Shown: piece after piece, positions 26,440-40,339 of the stretch
Layout of the letters: each line of letters opens with the position of its first letter
Numbering within the stretch: the first letter of the stretch is position 1
Assembly: GCA_947650365.1 (NCBI GenBank)
Contig: OX393550.1
Location: 69,910,978-69,974,977, forward strand
Direction of reading: 5' to 3'
DNA from: Chamaelirium japonicum
Lineage: Eukaryota > Streptophyta > Magnoliopsida > Liliales > Melanthiaceae
Length of the DNA: 64,000 bases
Program-made: the position numbers and the translations under genes
Notes under the pieces: model-generated
The model's database searches: none
Told to the model about the DNA's origin: nothing
The model's input: the letters and a program-made list of their open reading frames with translations, nothing else

Positions 26440-26870
26440 CAAGGTTCTAAAAAGTGCTAGGCGCTAGTCGGGCGGTGGGGGGCCGCCTAGCGCCTAGGCG
26501 GCCTAGACAGGGCTAAGGCGGCGCCTAGGTGTTTTGCCTTTTTTAATTATTTTAATTATTATTTTGATATTATATAATATATATATGTTTAAAAATTAAT
26601 ATAAGTTCAAGATTATCCCAAATCATTATTTTAAAGAACAAGTATATTACCATAATTCAAGATTGAGTGATTAACAAGAACAAAAGCAAACATGGTCCGC
26701 CTGACCAGCCTCAGCCCGCCTGGCCAGCCTCAGCTTGCCTAGACCGCCTAGGCGGCCGTCTAGCTCCGCCTGGGAGCTTGGCCGCTTTTCTAGAGCGCCT
26801 AGGACCTAGGCGAGGCGGTGGGGGGCCGCCTAGCGCCTAGGTGCCGCCTAGACCACTTTTTAGAACACTG
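26440..26870. mobile_element. hAT-like non-autonomous element, 431 bp
   Basis: Ends CAAGGTTCTAAAAAGTG and, complemented, CAGTGTTCTAAAAAGTG. 8-bp duplication TTATTACG (26432-26439) / TTATTAAG (26871-26878), one mismatch. The subterminal regions are dense with the motif GCGCCTAGGCG in both orientations, including a block repeated at both ends (GGCGGTGGGGGGCCGCCTAG). No coding capacity. Confidence 0.85.
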
Positions 26871-26878
26871 TTATTAAG

Positions 26879-28979
26879 TTGGGATTATTTGAACCCAAAC
26901 CCATTAACAACTTAAACCAGACCCGCGAACCAGTAGATTTTGGTTCGGCCGCCATTTCTCCGTCCGAACTCGGAATCGGATGAAACCAGTGCCATTACGA
27001 CCGGCTTGGAAAATCCTACATGTTGGCCATAGTTAGGTACAATAATTATAATGTTTGGTACTCCACTTTATCCATGAGCTCGATTGAGTCATGGCACCGT
27101 GGTTTGACCACCGTTTCTCCGTCCGAATTCGGATTCGGACGAAATCAGCGGCATCGTACTTGGAATATCGAGACCTACATGATGAACCTATAGGGTAACT
27201 CTAGAAACCATTTTACCTTAGAAACCTCCGACCGATATCGGACTCTAGCGAAATCGGATCCTTTGAATCCCTCTTCTCATGGCCAACCATTGAAAGATGA
27301 GTTTAGATAAGGATTAACAATGATAATCTTTGCTTACATTGACCGTCTTGACAGCTTGATCTTTTGGTGGAGCACCGGAACCACCGGCGAGACATTTAGG
27401 GATCACCGAGCGTAATCCAGGTGAACACAATTGACCCTACTCTAGTTAGGGCGAACTGTGATCGTATGTTTAGTGTAGTAGATAACTAAATAAGAAAAAC
27501 ATTGCATGTGGTTATAGTATGTCCAATGCATGTAAGCGGGATGACCGGTACTGTATGTGGGAGGTGGGTATACTATCCCTTGCTCCTGAACAAACCCTGA
27601 GAATATTTGTATTTTCTTTTATCGCATATGATACCTGTGTAGTATTCTTTGTAGCATTGAAAATAATCAGCTTCAATCTAGTTTTACCGTAGGGTGCATG
27701 CAAACCGGTAAATTCTTCATATATATATTATTGTTGATGATTGAAAATGAATCCTAGTGACATGTGACACATGGTACAGTCGAGTTATCATAGAGTAACG
27801 AGGGCTAGCAGTCTCGGTAGAGAGACTGGTTGAGACATTGCCTCAGTTGAGGTCATCTTCCTAAAGGGAGGACCGACTACCCACGGGTATGGGTAGGGGA
27901 CCCGTGTGCACAGGATGGGATATGAACCACCGCCTGTGCACAATCTGAATAAAGTAGGTAGGGTCACAGGGTTGGACATGCAGTAAACCCCGAGTGGCCT
28001 AGTAGTCTACCCCTGGGTAATGACCCCGAAGAAGCAAGTTGGACGGGAGTGCCCCATGGTGAAAGACCAAGCCCCCTTATGGCCATATGAGTATTTTCTA
28101 GTTGACCAGGTGTTTTCTGTTGGCAGAATCAGGTAGATAGAAAACTGTCGGTTCACCCTAAAAGTATATTAGATCTAACATGCATTATTCATGATCATGA
28201 TTGTAGATGTAATTGTTAAATATTGTATCATTGTGACTTGTAGTTTGACATTGTAACCGTATACAGTAGTTTCTTTAGCTTGCTGTCGTGTTAATCTAAA
28301 TAAATAATATTATTTAAATTGATGTATAATGCTGCCCTCGTTAACCTCGAGATGGGTAGAATGCGGTTGTAGTTTACCCTAGTTAGTTTAGGGTTAGCTG
28401 TTCACTGCGTTTACCTTTGTAAACTCACCCCGTTATTGCACACTTTTTTCAGGTACTATAGACCTTTCTCAGGTGCCTCCTCGAGGAGCATAGTTGTCGA
28501 GAGTGGACTTTAGAAGTTTTAGTTAGCTATCTCCATTTCCAGTTGATTATGTAATAAATGGTCAGACTTGTTTGATGGTGTTAGATGCTTTGAATAAATG
28601 CCAGTACCATTTTTCTTTTCATTTGGTAGACTTTTCTACAAAGCCCCGTAGGCTTTCCCTCAAAGCCATCCCCCATCACATAGTAATTAGTTAATGAAAA
28701 TATAATAATAAATTAAATGATAAAAACCACCTCAGAACCCTTTTACTCCTTTGACTTACCCTTTTAACCCCCTCACACCCCGGGTGTGGCTGGTTTCCAT
28801 TATAGCCGGATCCGGGGTGTGACAAGAGGGATCTAGATCCCTACAGTAGATAGACCAACAGGGTAGTTACCATAGGCATCTTGGCCCAAAGCCAAAATCC
28901 AAAAGTACAAAAAAACAATACACAATAGTACTAGACCTAATAAAGTAGGGGAGTAGAGAAGATATCCAAGGAAGTGCCT
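26879..28979 (+). other. Non-coding tract, perhaps the end of a large LTR-type derivative
   Basis: No protein domain. The motif CCATTTCTCCGTCCGAA.TCGGA occurs twice (about 26951 and 27109). The end near 28806-28824, GGATCCGGGGTGTGACA, is like the terminus of plant Ty3-type LTRs and their non-autonomous derivatives, which often read TGTCACACCCC...GGGGTGTGACA. I found no matching start or target duplication, so the extent is unknown. Confidence 0.3.
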
Positions 28980-31900
28980 TCACGAACGATCTACATCCCC
29001 ACAATCGCAAAAACGAGGAGCTAGGAGGGCTTGGGCCCTCCAATATACTCTCAGGCTACACAAGCTCCAAACAGGCCTCCTCACAAACTCCACATGACCT
29101 CCAGATATGAGATAGCCCTGCCATCTTGTTACCTCCAACCTCCTTAACCAATCGCCATACTCCAACTTTGGAAGGCCGACAATTAACGAATTTCCAGCAA
29201 CTGTTGATTGGAAATGTTCCCCATGGTAATGTTTCCCCAAAGGTAAGTTTCCCCAAGGTAAAGTTTTTCCAAAGGTAAGTTTCCCCAAAATAATATCAAA
29301 ACCTAGCAACATAACGATCTGGGCCCAGCAAACTGAACTTTAACCTCCACCATAAGCACTCATAGGCTCCATCTCCTCCCGGTCAATTACTGAAAAGCCT
29401 GTTTGAATAAAAGGGACCCACTCCCCAATGATATCTTCAGCAGATTGCAACACATCTTGATTATTACTGTTCTGCACTATCTCAATAAACCGAGCTGCAA
29501 TTTTAGATAAAATTTTCAATTTTGTGCAAGCTTTATCATCATATATCCGACTGTTCCATTCTACCCATAACGAGAACACAGTGGTAGTAAGAAGAGTCTT
29601 CTCCACCAGTTTGTTGGAACCACCAGGAATAGTCTTAATGAAATAACAACTTTTCTTAATAGAGAACCCCACTATCTCTTAGGCCATTTCATAATGTGGC
29701 AGTATTTTTCCCAAACCGCTCCTGACAAGGAGCATTTGAAGAATAGATGTATAGCATCCTTCACTGCCCTCTCGTAAAGAAAACATATGTTATCAAGTGA
29801 TATTCCTCACCTTTGAATCCATGGTATTGTGGGTAATCGATCACACACCACTCGCCAAGTACAAAAGTTGTGATTAGGAGGAGATAACGGGTTCCATATT
29901 ACCTTAGCCCATCCTTGTAAGGTCCCTAAGTTTCTAATAGAGTCCCAAGCAGATTTGAGTGAGAATAAGCCATTGCCAGATTTATTCCAAATAAGAGAAT
30001 ATGATCTCGCATCCGGATCTATAGAAATATCACGAACCATTCGAAATAGTTGCATAAGCGCTAAATTAGTGGGATTTGGAAGTTGCCAAGCACGGTCAAC
30101 GATCCATCCACTAAGATCCAGCCACCCCAAGTGCACATCCGGAATAGAGTGAAGCCCAACAATTTGGAGCAGACTCCTCCCATCAATCCAAGGATCCCTC
30201 CATCGATCTATGCCTCTACTATTCACAACGCAAAAAGTTATATTCGGGGCCAAGTCCATCCTACTCTGAATAATTACACGCCATACACTCGAAGATGAGT
30301 GAATAGGTGACGCATCCCAAAACGACTGATTGCCAAGGTACATGCCCTTCATCCATCGGGACCATAAATTCTTCGGGTCCTTTAATAGCGTCCAACCAAG
30401 TTTCATATAGCAGGCCTTACTGATATCAATAATTCTTCTAATCCCCAGCCCTCCTTCACGGAATGGTTTACATACTTCTGACCATTTCACATGTACAGTA
30501 GCAGATCCCCATAGGAATTTGCGCATCCATCGCTCAAGTAAGTTCTGTATACAGGTCGGAATAACAAAAACAGCAGCCCAATAGTATAGATAGGCATACA
30601 AAACCGACTTGACAAGCTACAGTCGACCTCCAAAAGAAAGTTTAGAAGATTCCCAATAAGCTAATTTGAGCCAAAATTTTTCTACAAGTGGATAAAATAG
30701 ACTTAGATTCTTTCGCGCCGGGAACAACGGAAGCCCCAAGTATCGAACCGGTAAATAACCAATAGATAAGCCCAGATCCTCAACCAAATCCCCACCATTG
30801 GTCACGGCCCTAGACAAATAAATTATGCTTTTAGCTGTATTGATTTGAAGCCCAGATTCTTGACCGAACTCCTTCAGAAGAAGAGCAATTCCAAGAAAGG
30901 ACTGCTTAGAGGCCTTAGAAAAAATCATGATGTCGTTTGCAAATAACAGATGAGAGACACATAGAGCTGACCCCACACAGAAGCTATTCCACACCTTATT
31001 AGCCAATCCATCCTCCAAGGACAAAAAGAGCCCCTCCATCACAATAGAAAACAAATAAGGAGAAAGGGGGTCTCCTTGTCTCAATCCTCTATTATAATTT
31101 ATAAATCCAGTTGGGGTCCCAATCACTAACATCGAAAAAGTAGCAGTATACATGCATTCTCTAATCCAACCAATCCATTTTCTAGGGAAGCCTAGGCAGT
31201 GCAAAAGCATGCAAAATAAAAGGCTAGCTCACCTTATAAAAGCCGACTAATGAGGAGAAATAATTTCCTTCATAAAGAGTTGAAGTCGGTTGGCCAGGAT
31301 ATTCGCAATGAACTTATAAATGGAATTACAAAGAGAAATAGGGCGATAATCTTTTAAATGGCAGTAGTTGGAGACTTTAAGGATTAGAGCAATAAAGGTA
31401 TACTTGATTTCTTTAAGCATCTGACCAGACTCAAAAAAAATTGACACTGCCTCCCAAACATCATCCTTGATTATTTGCCAACAGCTTTGGAAGAAATGTC
31501 CTGTGTAACCGTCCGGACCCAGAGCTTTTTCACTATCAAACATTAATACCACACAGTCAAGCTCCTGTCGAGTAATTGGGCTCAAAACCCAATCAGCAGC
31601 CTCCATTGAAACCACCCTCTTAAAAGGGATTTTCTTAAAGGTAATCACTTCTTCCTCATAATAAAGAGATCTGAAAAGAACCGACGAACTTTCGCTTGAA
31701 TGTCAGAGTAGCTAGTGAGTGTAGTCCCCTGTGGAGTCACCAAAGCAGAAATACCATTAATGTTATAATTAGAATTTACATGGGAGTGAAAGAACCTAGT
31801 GTTCCGGTCTTGCATTGGCTTCCTCTTTCGCTAGTAGAATTGTAAATTCTTCCATCAGGTTTTTCTCTTGCCTAGCTAAAGCCACAGAAAAATTATCTTC

Positions 31901-34900
31901 TTGAATTCGGGCCTGAATGGCATCAAGCCCCAATTTCACCACCCTAGCCTATTTAGCAGTATTATTTTCATCATTCAGGCAAACCTTGTTCCACTCTCGA
32001 AGTCCCTGTTTTAAGGATTTGAGCTTGGTAACAGGCAAAACTGAGGCACCCCGTACGGTTTGAAACCCCAAATCTTACTAATAGTCGATAAGAACTCACT
32101 CTGAGTACTCCAACTGTTGAAGAATTTAAAAGGCTTTGGGCCCCAGCTGGAAAGATTATCCCAATGACAAATAATGGGAGAGTGATCGCTTGTACCTGTA
32201 GGCAAAACAGAAATATAAGAGTTCGGGTACTTATTTATCTAGTTACCATTTGCAAGATCCAATCTTCCCAGGATTCTATTACCCCCTTCCTGGCGATTGG
32301 ACCAAGAATACTGAAATCCGGAAGCCTTAAGATCAGTAAGATGTGCAACCTCAAGCGCTTCATTGAATCTTTGAAGGTACGGGGTTGGGATTAATCTACC
32401 TCCAATTTTTTCATCAAGGAATCAAACTGAATTGAAATCCCCCAACAACACCCAGGGTTTATCTATACAAGAACTCCCCAGTCTTATTAGTTCCTTCCAT
32501 AGATCCTGACGTTCAGCTTCAATATTCGCTCCATAGATGAACGAAATAGTAACCCCCTGTCCAGATCTAATAGACCGCCCTTCGCAAGTGATATGCTGAT
32601 GATGAATGCTGAAGTTATCGAATTTCCATCGTTTTTTATTCCATAGGACACGTATCCGATGCCGCTACTCGCCTATCCCATTACCTTGCCATCCCCACCC
32701 TCGTGGAATCGAATATTTTCAGAGTTTTAACATTCTTACCTTTGATTTTGGTTTTGATAAGCCCACAGCAATCTGTGGAATGAATACTAAAGAGTTTTAG
32801 AAGCTCCCCTTTCTTGCCTCGCTTGCATATACCTCAAACATTCCAACTCATGAGCGTCATGGATCAGACTGAGCAGATTTGGCTTGGGCTTCTCCTGACC
32901 CAACAGATTGACTCCTTGTATGTCTTCCCGATCTTTTAGCTATTTTAGACTTCCCCTGTTTGGTACTGCCATGTTTATCTGACTGAACAGCAGCAATAGT
33001 AAGTGGATCAGGGTGATTACTGATAACATCAGGAATCCGAATAGTAGGTCCTTTACCTCGAGCCCCTATCATCCCCTGTACTATTGTACCACCTTCAGTC
33101 TAGTCACTAACTACCTGATCTGAAGGATCCACTTGGAGGTCTCCGAAAATACTGACCAGCACGTCATCTGAAACAGGAATACTACAATCACCTTTTGTTC
33201 TGTAAGAATTTCCTGCTCAGCAACAGAATAAGAGGGATTAGATTGTTTAGCTGCGAAGAAAAGTCGATTATCTCTCCATCGCTTCTCCAAACTAGTTGTC
33301 CGCACTAATCTAGGCTTAGCTGAAGCTACAACCGGAACTCTCCCCAGTACCTCTTCAGGAATGTAATCCCCAGTAGTCATAGGTTCCAAAACCACCGGTT
33401 CACACCTATCACCTTACCCATTCGCATAACTATATGCTTCCTCCTGAACATTCCTATCAGTTGTCACAGTGAAATCAACACCCCCTACAGGTTGGTCCCT
33501 CACCTTTACTGGAATATAACCTTCTTGTTTCTACTAGAATCTAGTCCACTCCCTGACTAATCAGATCGCAAACATTCTCTTCTACTCGTTCAGCTTGATC
33601 CCGTAGAATGACAAAAAGATTTGACAAAATAGCTCCCACTTGTTCCTTGCCTTTGCCTCTATCTTTCCTCACTAAATCACCCACTTGAACCCAATCTTGA
33701 TCATGATTTGTAGGATTTTTACTCTGCTCCTCAGCTAAATTATCCAAAGGAAGATCAATCCCTCTTGACCCCTTGATAATAGGTCTCCACTCAAAACGGT
33801 TGCCCTGCTGTCTAGCTGCCATTCACCCTATCTCTAACTTCCTCCAAATATCCCCAAACTTAGGATGTTTATAGCAATTGCCTTCAGAATGGTCAAAATA
33901 TTTGCAAGACCGACATCTTTGAGGAATCCAATCATACAAAACATGTTGGATGGATAGAAGACTGTCTTTATTGTCCCGGGCTTCAACTTCTTCAGGTAAG
34001 GGATCCTCCACACTTATCTCCATACAAAATCGAGCATAATTTACTTGAGATTGAGCGATGGTCGCTTGATCCATATACAATGGTACCCCAATGGTGCTTC
34101 CCATCCGACTAAGGATCTCTTCAAACCAAAGATCAATCAATAAATTAGGAAAGCGCACCCAGATTGGAACTTTGGTTATAAGATCTCGTTCACAACTCAT
34201 ACCTTTCACCCATTTTTTCAACACAAGGGGTCTACCTTCAAGATGCCAAGGACCTCCTTCCAAAGCTTTAACAGAATCCTCTTCAAGACCAAATTTGAAA
34301 AGAAACACGCCATTCTTCCTAGAGTACAGCTCCAGACTGCTAACCGGCTTCCATTTCTACATCAATAGCACCTTTAGGTGCAAGTAATATGGCCTTCTAC
34401 CCAACACATACCCAACCAACGCCAATTCCCATTGTTTCTGATTTTTTTCCACCTCCTCTACAGGGCAAACTGCCACTTTCTTCCTCCCCACCAAAGTCTG
34501 AGCAATGTATAGAAGCATTGAGCTTCTCGTGCGTTTAGGTGCTCCTCCTATGGATTTCCAAACATTATTCAGACCAGCACCCAACCCAGCAATCTCATCA
34601 GTAATTGAATTAGGCCTCAGGCTACAACCCTCTCCCCTAGTAACAACTTTGGGACCTGGATAATCTACCCCACAGCCACCATTAAATCCAGATTGATCTC
34701 TCACCAGCTTTGTCGTCCTGCCTTCTCTCTGAACTCGCCCTGAGGATTGTAATATTGGGAACTCCTCTTGACAATCTAGGGTAAATGAATTACAACCCTG
34801 CTTCCTCTGAGTCGCACTGAGAGGACTCTGCTCTCTTAGACCTTCTGCCGAACACCTGCCTTGCAAAGGAGAGGCACTAGAGTGATGATCCAAAGCAACC

Positions 34901-35330
34901 CTAGCAATAAACTCTTATACTCTCGGGGCAGCTGGCGATAGGTACTTCCGTAGGAGCTCAGCTTCGGGCTCCAAGTCTCCATGCTCAACCCTCTTATCAA
35001 GATTGCTGGAAGCAAATCGTGCAGCTGGGATCCGCAACCCATCTTGCAGTGGAGATCCGCAAGGGGAACCATCCTCACCTGACTGAGCATGCTACTCTAC
35101 ATACGCATTCCCAACCGAATGTAGAATCCCAACAGTAGAATAGGTAGAAGACTCCCCCTCTTCCGGCAGAACACACACCTTCCCAACCAGGACCGTGCCC
35201 TCCTGAGAAGTGAGGATCGGCCTCCTATCACCACCCACTACCTCCTCTCTGAGCAACAACTCCAGATCTTGGGGGGGCTCCATCGTCCCCTCAAGGGGAA
35301 GCCAAGATCTCCCCTAGAGAAAACCTCGGC
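28980..35330 (-). mobile_element. L1-type plant LINE, broken
   Basis: Non-LTR retrotransposon on the minus strand. ORF1 region (about 35283-32900): a DUF4283-like domain near 34450-34100 and a zinc knuckle of form CX2CX4HX4C (CRSCKYFDHSEGNC) near 33890. ORF2 region: an apurinic endonuclease start near 32870-32850 (MSWNV) and its C-terminal SDHSPI near 32180; reverse transcriptase across 31650-30617 with LRQGDPLSPYLF and an active-site box reading FAND where FADD/YADD is expected; a zf-RVT-type region across 30600-29800; and the C-terminal tail to about 29340. Several stops and frameshifts, for example near 32850, 31648-31660, 31230, 30610 and 29810, make it inactive. No poly(A) tail or target duplication was found, so the 3' end is uncertain. 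Confidence 0.9.
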
Positions 35331-36043
35331 CTACTTCTCCCCTAGGGAAACTATCCCTACTTAGTTGCTCTATAGCGAATGGATATTCTTTCTGTAACAC
35401 GTAAGGGGGTAAATAAGGACGGGGGACTTGCTGTAGCACACAATGTTCGGGAGGGACTTGGTACAATATTGAAACATTATTTGTCATTTAGCTCATATAG
35501 CATCTGCTAAAAGGACTTACTAAGTTTCCTTAAATAATTTTTATGCCAGAAATAAGTATTATTGTATAATTACCCCTGAAAGAAGTTCTTTTAATTATGT
35601 TGGTGGTTTTCCAAACATAAATTTCACATCTCCACCAAATATTAAGACATTTATAATATTTGATATATCTTCTGCTTCGATGTGTATCATTTACATATAA
35701 AACAAAGTAAATTATGATTCTACAGATTAATTATGTATTTGTGATATAGAAATTAAAGTTGTCTATAAAAAATTATATTTTTACCTTATGTAAGAACTCG
35801 AATATACCATAAATCAATGTTTACATATTAGAATCTTTATCGATGTCTACGTCAAAAATGATAACATATATCCTGAAGAAGATAGACTAAACAAAGCAAC
35901 GAGTTGGTTGTTTATGTTCGATTTTTCAAATCAAATTCCATCCTAATGAAACATAATTAAAAAAGGAATTCAAATCTATAATAGATAAATGTATTTGTTG
36001 AATTTAAATTATTAATAAAACCATAATACAAATATATAGTATA
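35331..36043. other. AT-rich intergenic tract
   Basis: Lies between the LINE 5' end and a MITE upstream of the BAP31 gene. Strongly AT-rich with frequent stops. I see nothing in it beyond simple AT-rich DNA. Confidence 0.5.
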
Positions 36044-36052
36044 TTTTAAAAT

Positions 36053-36322
36053 GGGGAGGGATACTCTTACTCATGGCCTCTCACTCATATAGTTACCTAT
36101 GATTCAGGCCCTCCATTAGATCCCGACATACGATTTGGATTAGATGAGGAGTTAAAACAATGGTGTCTGCATTAAATGTGGGTTTTTAATACGGGACATT
36201 TAATGCGGATATCATTGCTTTAACTCCCTATCTAATCCGAACCGTTCGTCGAGATATAATGGATGACTCAGATCATAGATAACTATATAAGTAAGAGGCC
36301 ATGGGTAAAAGTATCCCTCCCT
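36053..36322. mobile_element. Mutator-like MITE, 270 bp, upstream of the BAP31-like gene
   Basis: Long inverted repeat: GGGAGGGATAC.CTTAC.CATGGCCTCT on the left is mirrored by AGAGGCCATGGGTAAAAGTATCCCTCCC on the right, and the arms extend inward over most of the length. The perfect 9-bp duplication TTTTAAAAT lies at 36044-36052 and 36323-36331, with the caution that it is very AT-rich. The element ends 378 bp before the start codon. Confidence 0.75.
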
Positions 36323-36364
36323 TTTTAAAATTTAAAAAATATCTGATTAAAGATATTATTGCAC

Positions 36365-36426
36365 GAGTGGTGGTTGAGTCTCACTACCGACATCTGAATC
36401 TCACTAGTCAGATTCAACCACCACTC
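36365..36426. repeat. Hairpin-forming inverted repeat in the BAP31 promoter region
   Basis: Arms GAGTGGTGGTTGAGTCT (36365-36381) and AGATTCAACCACCACTC (36410-36426), 16 of 17 bases paired, with a 28-base loop. Distance to the start codon is about 275 bp. It could be a regulatory palindrome or a relic MITE. Function unknown. Confidence 0.5.
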
Positions 36427-36700
36427 ACGCACTGCCACGTGGAAAAACTTCTTGCTGAGTAGCATCTCTCCTCTCCCCGACGAGGGATCCGGGTGACGTG
36501 CTTGTAGCGGGACGTGTTCTCTGATTCCTTGCGTACAGCTGTGAGCTGTTGCATTTCTTTAAGAGGCAGTCACGTAGACTTTCCCTTGCCCCATTTCCGA
36601 AATAATCCTCCCCACTTCCCCCAAATCGTCAAAACCCTAAATCCCTCCCTGTCCCCCCCCTCCCCTCCTCCTCCTCGTCGGATCTCTCACGATCTGCGAG

Positions 36701-39700
36701 ATGATCCAGCTGCTCTTCAGTCTGCTTGCGGCGGAGGTGGCCGTGGCCCTCGTCCTCCTCTTCAAGACCCCTCTCCGCAAGCTCGCCGTCATTGGCCTCG
36801 ACCGCCTCAAGCGTGGCCGCGGCCCCATCATGGTGAGGACCATCGCCGCCACCGTCCTCGTCGTGCTCGCTTCCAGCTCCTACAGCATGGTCAAGATCCG
36901 GAACCGATCCTCCGAGATCGGGTCCCTCACCCCCACCGATCAGGTCCTCATGAGCCGTCACCTCCTCGAAGCCTCCCTCATGGGTAATTCCTTTCCTTTC
37001 TCTCCATGCCTAGATCTATTTTATTCGTCTCCTTAAATTCACATGGAACCGTAGTATCATTTTGACCGGTAAAGCTTTATGACAGAGAGAAACGAACCAG
37101 GATGTAGTAATTTTGAAGGGAGATTTGAAAGTTGATGCCTTATTTGTGGATTTGCATTATGCTTACACTGATTATCTTAATAAATCATGTTTGAGTTCAT
37201 CTGTTAGATGTAGTCTTAGTATTAGTCCCATATGGACTATGGAATTGTAATATAAGTAGAGGTAGTGCTAGTATAATGAAATCAATACAAGGAGTTTCTC
37301 TCCAAACCATAGTCTCTCTCTTCCTCTCTCTCTCTAGCCTAGTTGCTTGGCCTTGGGTTTGGAATTCTCATCTCCGTCCTCGGCCTCGGTCATCACCGGC
37401 GACCTTGAGGAGGCTGGGAATTGTTATCTTCCTTCTCCGGCCTCCCTTCCGACTCGAGGTCGTCCTTTGGCCTCCTTGAGAACTTCGCCGATGACATCCT
37501 TGATGGAATCACGTTCGTCTTGCGACCCCCCCTGTCTTCTGTGGATTCCATTGATTGGATTCCCCACCGGGTCTTGATTACCATATGATCATTGTGGAGT
37601 AGTCGCGCAACCAGACTTCTCTACGTTGAGCCATTAAGTGCTTCGCGATGGGCGTCAGGCGCTATGGCATTTTCTTTGAGTATGGTATATTGGTAAAAAT
37701 ATGGTATCTAGTTTGGAAATATGGTATTTGGTATGCAATGTAGTATCTAGCTTATCAAAAATAGTATCTAGTTTGCAACATGGTATCTAGTATTAAATGT
37801 GGTATTGGGTTTGAAAATGGTACCTAATATGAATATAGTATCTAGTTTTTGGTATAAATATGGTATCTTGTTTCAAAAGTTTTATTTGGTATAAATTATG
37901 GTATAATGGTTAATATATGGTATCTAGTGTTAACTATGCTATCCTAGCAAAAATATGATATCTATAGAAATATGATATATAGTTTGGAAATATGGTATTT
38001 GGTATGAAATGTGGTATACTAGTGCATGCCCGTGCCTGTCGGCACACCTGTCGGCACACCTGTCGGCACTGTTGCGGGCCGCCTTCGACGGCAACACACC
38101 TGAACGCCTTCGGCAACAAAACAGTTTCGACGACAACACCGGTATTCATAGGGACACCCCATTTCCTTGCCCGTGCCGATTGCACGAAGCGGGCGCCTTC
38201 GGCGGCAACACACCTAAACGTCTTCGGCAACAAAACAGTTTCAACGACAACACCGACATTCATAGGAACACCCATTTCCTCGCCCGTGCCGATTGGCATA
38301 AAGCGAGCGCTTTCGGTGCGACCAACTCCCCTTCCCCCTATAATCGATCAATCACAGCTGTCTCTGTTCGAACGGATTCCTCGAGATTAACCCGATGGTT
38401 TGGGGTGGCCGAAATTTCTACAGACTGGTTTATAGCTGTTGATGCGAACAACGATCACGGGATAAACGGTAAGATTTAGTGCAGTTTCAATGGGCTGGGG
38501 TTTTAGGGGTTTAATGCAGTTTAAATGGATTGAGATTTGAAACCAATGAGAGATCGTGCGTTGATTTTTAAACGAATGGTTAGATCTGTTTGGTTCATTT
38601 TTGTCCAGTCAGCTTTTTTGTTCCGTTTTGTCTAGTCAGCACAAAACTGACGTCCCTTGTTATATAGATTGGTAGAAATATGGTATCTACTATCTAGTTT
38701 AAGTGTTTAACAAATATAGTATGTAGTTTGAAATATGGTATCTAATATTAACTTTGGTATTGAGTTAGAAAAATGGTACCTAATTTGAATATGGTATCTA
38801 GTTTGAAAACGGTATCTAGTTTTTGGTATAAATATGGTATCTAGTTTCAAAAATGTTATCTCAGCAATATTGTGGTATTTTGATAGCAATATGGTATATA
38901 GTTTGGATAATGGTATCTTGTATTAAATGTGATATTCAGTAAACATATGGTATATAGTATTCAATGTGGTATTTAGTTTGGAAAATGGTTCCTAATATGA
39001 ATATGGTATGTAGTTTGGAAACTGGTATCAAGTATTAAATATCAAAGCACAAAAGTTGAGTTGATCGCAAATGTGTTCATATGGTATCTTGAAAGAAATA
39101 TGGTATGCAGTAGGGTTGGGACTTGGTCCAGACGAACCCGAGCAAACCGACCAAATTCTGAATTTGGACAATCACGGGAAACAATATTTAGGAATTTGGA
39201 TAGATTTGCAATTTTTTTTTGCCGGATTCGAATTTGGGCAATCATGATCAGCCGTATGATCATAGTTGTCAAAGCGTCAAGGCGAGGCTAGGCGTCCGGA
39301 GGGAGCCTAGGAGCCTAGGCGTGGCCTTGTGTGCATAGGCGTGACCTTATGTGTATTGGCATCCTCCAGGCACGGGTATATATGTATAGTCTATACTTAC
39401 AGGTATATATGTAATAGGCAGCAATATAACACCTTACTAACATGAAAATGATGAAATTGAATATATTCTAGTCAAATGCATGCAACACAATGACACATAC
39501 ATAGTATAAATATATAAACAACAAAAGGAACAAATAAAATACAAACATTTGCTAACATAAAATTGAGCATATTCTAATCAAATGCATGCAACACAATGAA
39601 CACATAGTATAAACAAGTATACAACAATAAAATGAACAAAGAATATGGGGGCGGGTTGGGTTTTACTTAAAAAAAAATAAAAATCAATACCTAAAACCAT

Positions 39701-40256
39701 AGTTACCAAGTCGGAAAACGGAAAAAAACGGCAAAGGAAAAAATCGGAAAGATACGATGAAAACGGGAAAAAAACGTGAAAACATCGAAAAAAACAAAAA
39801 AAATCTTAAAAATTATACCAAGTATGTATATATGTCATTTTCCAACATTAAGTAATCAAAAGTTCAAAACATATAGCATATGCATTTATTAAGCACGAAT
39901 AAAATAAAACCCGAACCCAATTTAAACCTGGACCAAACCCGATGTGTTTTATACGTGTTTTATACGCGTTTTTTCCGTTTTAAACGCGTATCAAACGCGT
40001 ACGAAACTTTTTTTTCAAAAAAACGAGTTTTTTTCCTGTTTACTACGTCTTCGGATCGATACGTGTTCTATACGCGTTTTTTTCAAAAAAACGCCCGATT
40101 TGGTAACTATGCCTAAAACTAGACGTGCGTCTAGCCTAGGTGCGCCTAGGCCGCCGCTTAGTGTTGTTCGCCTAGGCGCACTGGGGCCTAGCTATCTCCA
40201 GACGTCTAGGCGCGCGCCTTGACAACAATACGTATGACCAACCCGAAGAACCCGAG

Positions 40257-40339
<83 letters not shown>

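Noticed and set aside
26440-26870. CRISPR-like or riboswitch-like structure from repeated GCCTAGGCG
   Set aside because: Eukaryotic context, and the repeats are explained by a hAT-like element with TIRs and an 8-bp target duplication.
28806-28824. A complete Ty3-type element ending at GGGGTGTGACA
   Set aside because: No matching start, partner LTR, target duplication or protein domain could be found, so only a possible terminus is noted.
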